DNA of 8,939 bases from an uncultured Mollicutes bacterium (GTDB lineage: Bacteria; Bacillota_I; Bacilli_A; RFN20; CAG-288), in contig URQF01000054.1 of the NCBI GenBank assembly GCA_900549915.1, forward strand, positions 1 through 8,939, written 5' to 3'. Positions within the stretch are counted from its first letter, which is position 1. The number at the start of each line of letters is the position of its first letter. Below are positions 6,834 to 8,939 of this stretch, piece after piece. The notes beneath the pieces are model-generated. The model was not told the DNA's origin. It worked only from the letters and a program-made list of their open reading frames with translations, and searched no databases. The translations under genes and the position numbers were made by a program.

Positions 6834-7338
6834 TGATCGTGTCTTATTCTCTCCAACGGAAGGAAAAAACCAGTCCAAGGAGTTTGATATTCCTTTTGCT
6901 TTGTCTGACAAGGAAAAAGAGATTTTCCCGCTTCTTGTGTCTGCTGATTCCATTGTATTGAAAGGAAAAGCAGTTGCTGCTGGAAACACCTTTGCTTTAA
7001 CGATTTCCTGTAACGGAAAAGTCAAGAGGAAGGACTCTCATGACCTATCTCTTTTGACGCTTCCTATCCAAGATGAAATCGAACTTGTTCTTTCTCCGGA
7101 TAAGGAAGTCAGTGATATTGAAAGGGATAAAGACGGAAACTACGACCTCCGTGGCTCTATTCTGACTTTGCTTAGGAATGCGATTCCTCAGAACTACTCT
7201 AAGACAAAACTGAAGAAAATCGTTACCGAGGACTACACTCTTCTTTCCGAAGAAGAGTACTATAAAGAAAAACATTCTGGTAGCAATTCTACTTTCGCAG
7301 ACATCGATAAGAGGATAAAAGAAAAAGACGGAAAATAA
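6820..7338 (+). CDS. YceD/DUF177-like protein
   Basis: The 172-aa product resembles the YceD (DUF177) family, small cytoplasmic proteins linked to 23S rRNA and ribosome assembly and usually encoded next to rpmF. Supporting features are the length, the order of segments, and the pattern SIVLKGKAVAAGNTFALTISC (residues 44-64), which fits the family's strand-turn-strand leading to a cysteine. A later acidic-hydrophobic stretch, DLRGSILTLLRNAIP, corresponds to the family's DL...I.E.I.L..P element, and the end TFADIDKRIKEK fits the usual PFAxLxxL tail. Only one cysteine is kept where the family often has a C-x2-C pair. The gene overlaps thyX by 14 nt and is the last in the string, ending 5 nt before a terminator stem. 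No rpmF follows. The assignment rests on pattern similarity and is not certain. Confidence 0.72.
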   Translation: MKKNDDRVLFSPTEGKNQSKEFDIPFALSDKEKEIFPLLVSADSIVLKGKAVAAGNTFALTISCNGKVKRKDSHDLSLLTLPIQDEIELVLSPDKEVSDIERDKDGNYDLRGSILTLLRNAIPQNYSKTKLKKIVTEDYTLLSEEEYYKEKHSGSNSTFADIDKRIKEKDGK

Positions 7339-7343
7339 AAATC

Positions 7344-7371
7344 AGGCCTCCTAGTTGCTAGGAGGCCTTTT
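7344..7371 (+). terminator. Intrinsic terminator, probably bidirectional
   Basis: An 11-bp perfect inverted repeat, AGGCCTCCTAG (7344-7354) and its complement (7358-7368), surrounds a 3-nt loop and is followed by TTTT. It starts 5 nt after the YceD-like stop. On the minus strand the same stem is followed by GATTTTTATTTT, so it can also end transcripts of the convergent gene at 7486-8865. Confidence 0.9.
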
Positions 7372-7485
7372 GATTGGAACTAAAACGGATAATAAGCCCT
7401 GTTTTCTGCCTTTAGAAGCGAAAGAGAAAGAAGATAATGGAAATATACGCTGGAAAGCAAAGAAGAGAAGCAGGACGAATTTTGA
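7372..7485. other. Gene-free spacer between convergent genes
   Basis: This 114-nt stretch lies between the terminator stem and the minus-strand stop. It is rich in GA on the plus strand. I see no RNA gene, repeat or second hairpin. It would form the 3' untranslated part of the minus-strand transcript. Confidence 0.6.
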
Positions 7486-8865
7486 CTATTTCAGAATTAC
7501 CTTACGGAGTTTGAGGAAATTGTAACGAGTCTTTTCTTCTTCATACGGAAGCGAAGAATAGAGTTGGCCACCGATATCGACTTCGCTTGTTAGGCCCGGA
7601 TTGATATCAAGGAAATAAAGTTCTTTCCTTCCGGAATCGGTTCCTTCCACCATGATATTCTTTTCGGAAACAATATGATAAATGCTTGTCTTCTTGAAGC
7701 AGACAACCCGGCTGTTTCCATCTGCGAATTCGTTATGACTGAACTCAAAACGGAAGCCGTCGAAAAGAAGCGCTGCGTTTCCTAACTCGGAATAGGTGCT
7801 GTCATCATAGATGGAATATTCGCTAAGGAAATTCTTTGCAATCTTGTTGTTCTCTTCGATGCGCTTATTTAGCTTAGAAGGATCGAAGAGCTGCGTGTTG
7901 ACAATTTGGATGCTCTTCTTGACAAAATTCGACCTCGGGGAAGAAATCCTACCATTGATGATTTCGTTGCAGTTCTGACGGAGTGCATAATAATCGCCTG
8001 GGAAGGCCGCCAATTTTTCTGCCCATTCGACAAGGACATAAGGAATCCTGCTCCTGGAAAAGGTTGTCTGGTTTCCCTTAAAGACAAATTCTTCGCCCGG
8101 CCAGTAACCATGACAGATTAAATTTCTTAAAAGCATGAAATCCAAGAAGAAGTCTTTGCTTTTGTCGATGTTTGGGACTGCCTTTATGATTTCAAGGAAA
8201 GAAGGCTCAGAACCCGCGATTGCCGGAAAAGAGATATTTTTCTCGATCTGAAGGTAAAATTTAAGCATGGCACGTGTCAGAAACGGAACAGCTGTGAGAC
8301 TCTCGGTGTTTGCCTGCGCTTTGAAGAAAGATTTAGGAGGAAGGAAGCTAGTAAGCTTATCCGTCAAGCCTGCCAGATTCGCTTTGTTCGTATTCGGCGA
8401 GATTTCGAAGCCTGGAATATTCTGGATATAGGATAGGAAGTAAAGAATGGTAGGCTTTGTGACAAAGACAGAGCAAAGTGCGGTGATGCCAAAGAAAGTG
8501 ACCTTGTCCTTGGTTTTAAAAGGGCAACCTGCTTGCTCTTCTGCTGTGAATAAGGAATCGATTAAGTCCTGATCAAGATAGATATCACTGTTCCGATAAT
8601 AATGGCAAGCAAAATAGTGAACCGAGCAGAGAAGCTCAATAAGACGAATCCATTGTTCTTCGCTCAGGTTCTTGGTCCGTGGAAAAACCAAATCGGTTTT
8701 TTCTTTTGTCGAAGGATTATAAGGCTTAAACCTATTTAGTCCAGCAAGGTTCCGAAGGTTATGCTCTACATCCGTAATCCTCTTTGCATAGGCGGTCTTA
8801 ATTTGCCTGATTTGGTGAGAAGAGGCTTTAATAACGGAAAATGGATTTGATTCAAAGTAATTCAT
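7486..8865 (-). CDS. Uncharacterised 459-aa protein with a HEPN-like RNxxxH motif
   Basis: I do not recognise this protein as a whole. The N-terminal part (about residues 1-290) looks mainly helical, with no signal peptide. It contains LLRNLICHGYWPG, in which Arg247, Asn248 and His252 match the RxxxxH active-site pattern of HEPN ribonucleases and toxins (compare RNxxAHG). The C-terminal part (about 340-459) is richer in alternating strand-like stretches such as FDGFRFEFSH and ELYFLDINPG. The gene stands alone on the minus strand, convergent to the ftsA-YceD string, with its own -10 box and Shine-Dalgarno site. Arginine is often AGG as in the neighbours (for example AKRITDVE and QIRQIK), so nothing points to recent transfer. 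A defence or stress role would be inference from one short motif, and the protein may equally be a lineage-specific protein of other function. Confidence 0.85.
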   Translation of the reverse strand: MNYFESNPFSVIKASSHQIRQIKTAYAKRITDVEHNLRNLAGLNRFKPYNPSTKEKTDLVFPRTKNLSEEQWIRLIELLCSVHYFACHYYRNSDIYLDQDLIDSLFTAEEQAGCPFKTKDKVTFFGITALCSVFVTKPTILYFLSYIQNIPGFEISPNTNKANLAGLTDKLTSFLPPKSFFKAQANTESLTAVPFLTRAMLKFYLQIEKNISFPAIAGSEPSFLEIIKAVPNIDKSKDFFLDFMLLRNLICHGYWPGEEFVFKGNQTTFSRSRIPYVLVEWAEKLAAFPGDYYALRQNCNEIINGRISSPRSNFVKKSIQIVNTQLFDPSKLNKRIEENNKIAKNFLSEYSIYDDSTYSELGNAALLFDGFRFEFSHNEFADGNSRVVCFKKTSIYHIVSEKNIMVEGTDSGRKELYFLDINPGLTSEVDIGGQLYSSLPYEEEKTRYNFLKLRKVILK

Positions 8866-8874
8866 GATGACACA

Positions 8875-8884
8875 CTCTCTTTCT
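8875..8884 (-). promoter_or_regulatory. Shine-Dalgarno site of the 459-aa gene
   Basis: Read on the minus strand, AGAAAGAGAG lies 9 nt before the ATG at 8865. It differs from the other sites in the window (AGAAAGGA) by one base and supports this start. Confidence 0.55.
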
Positions 8885-8894
8885 GATTCCTATC

Positions 8895-8900
8895 ATTATA
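8895..8900 (-). promoter_or_regulatory. -10 box of a promoter for the 459-aa gene
   Basis: On the minus strand a perfect TATAAT lies 29 nt before the ATG at 8865, in an AT-rich stretch. At 17-bp spacing the -35 position reads AATCGT, a poor match to TTGACA, so an activator or a weak promoter is possible. It would give a very short leader. Confidence 0.5.
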
Positions 8901-8939
8901 TATTAGCTTGCTTTGAAACGATTTAATAAAAAATCTTTT

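Noticed and set aside
7906..8121. 71-codon plus-strand open frame opposite the 459-aa gene
   Set aside because: It lies entirely inside the larger minus-strand gene, which has its own promoter and ribosome binding site.
8913..8918. TTGAAA on the plus strand as a -35 box of a rightward promoter
   Set aside because: The matching -10 position falls at or beyond the window edge and cannot be judged.

Overview
The window looks like a chromosomal piece of a Bacillota-type bacterium on the Erysipelotrichia / Mollicutes-related side of that phylum. Three things support this. The Shine-Dalgarno sites match the extended 16S tail complement (AGAAAGGA occurs three times). PheS has the CxxC-x4-CxxC insert known from Bacillus-type enzymes. 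ftsA and ftsZ are adjacent, and arginine is very often AGG. The genetic code is standard: TGA ends ftsA and thyX, and tryptophan is TGG. The exact lineage cannot be fixed from this sequence alone.

Layout. Positions 1-7338 hold one tightly packed plus-strand gene string: the tail of an unidentified upstream reading frame (1-78), ftsA-like (75-1229), ftsZ (1240-2517), pheS (2527-3573), pheT (3578-5938), thyX (5940-6833) and a YceD/DUF177-like gene (6820-7338). Gaps are 1 to 10 nt and two junctions overlap, so co-transcription is likely. A strong stem-loop at 7344-7368, T-rich on both sides, closes the string and can also serve the convergent minus-strand gene. After 114 nt without an evident gene comes one minus-strand gene (7486-8865). 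It encodes a 459-aa protein of unknown function with an RNxxxH-type motif reminiscent of HEPN domains, and it has its own -10 box and Shine-Dalgarno site near the right edge.

How the genes relate. FtsA and FtsZ form the division ring and its membrane tether. PheS and PheT make the alpha2-beta2 phenylalanyl-tRNA synthetase. ThyX makes dTMP for DNA. The YceD-like protein belongs to a family linked to 23S rRNA and ribosome assembly. The string therefore joins division, translation and DNA precursor supply under what seems to be shared transcription, and there is no room for a T-box leader before pheS.

The most interesting points are departures from family norms. The FtsA-like protein lacks the glycine-rich ATP-binding loops and an obvious C-terminal amphipathic helix. 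FtsZ carries its FtsA-binding peptide 43 residues inside the C-terminus. The PheT editing site has lost the residues expected for clearing Tyr-tRNA(Phe). The lone minus-strand protein is a possible HEPN ribonuclease. I see no CRISPR array, insertion sequence, tRNA or rRNA gene.
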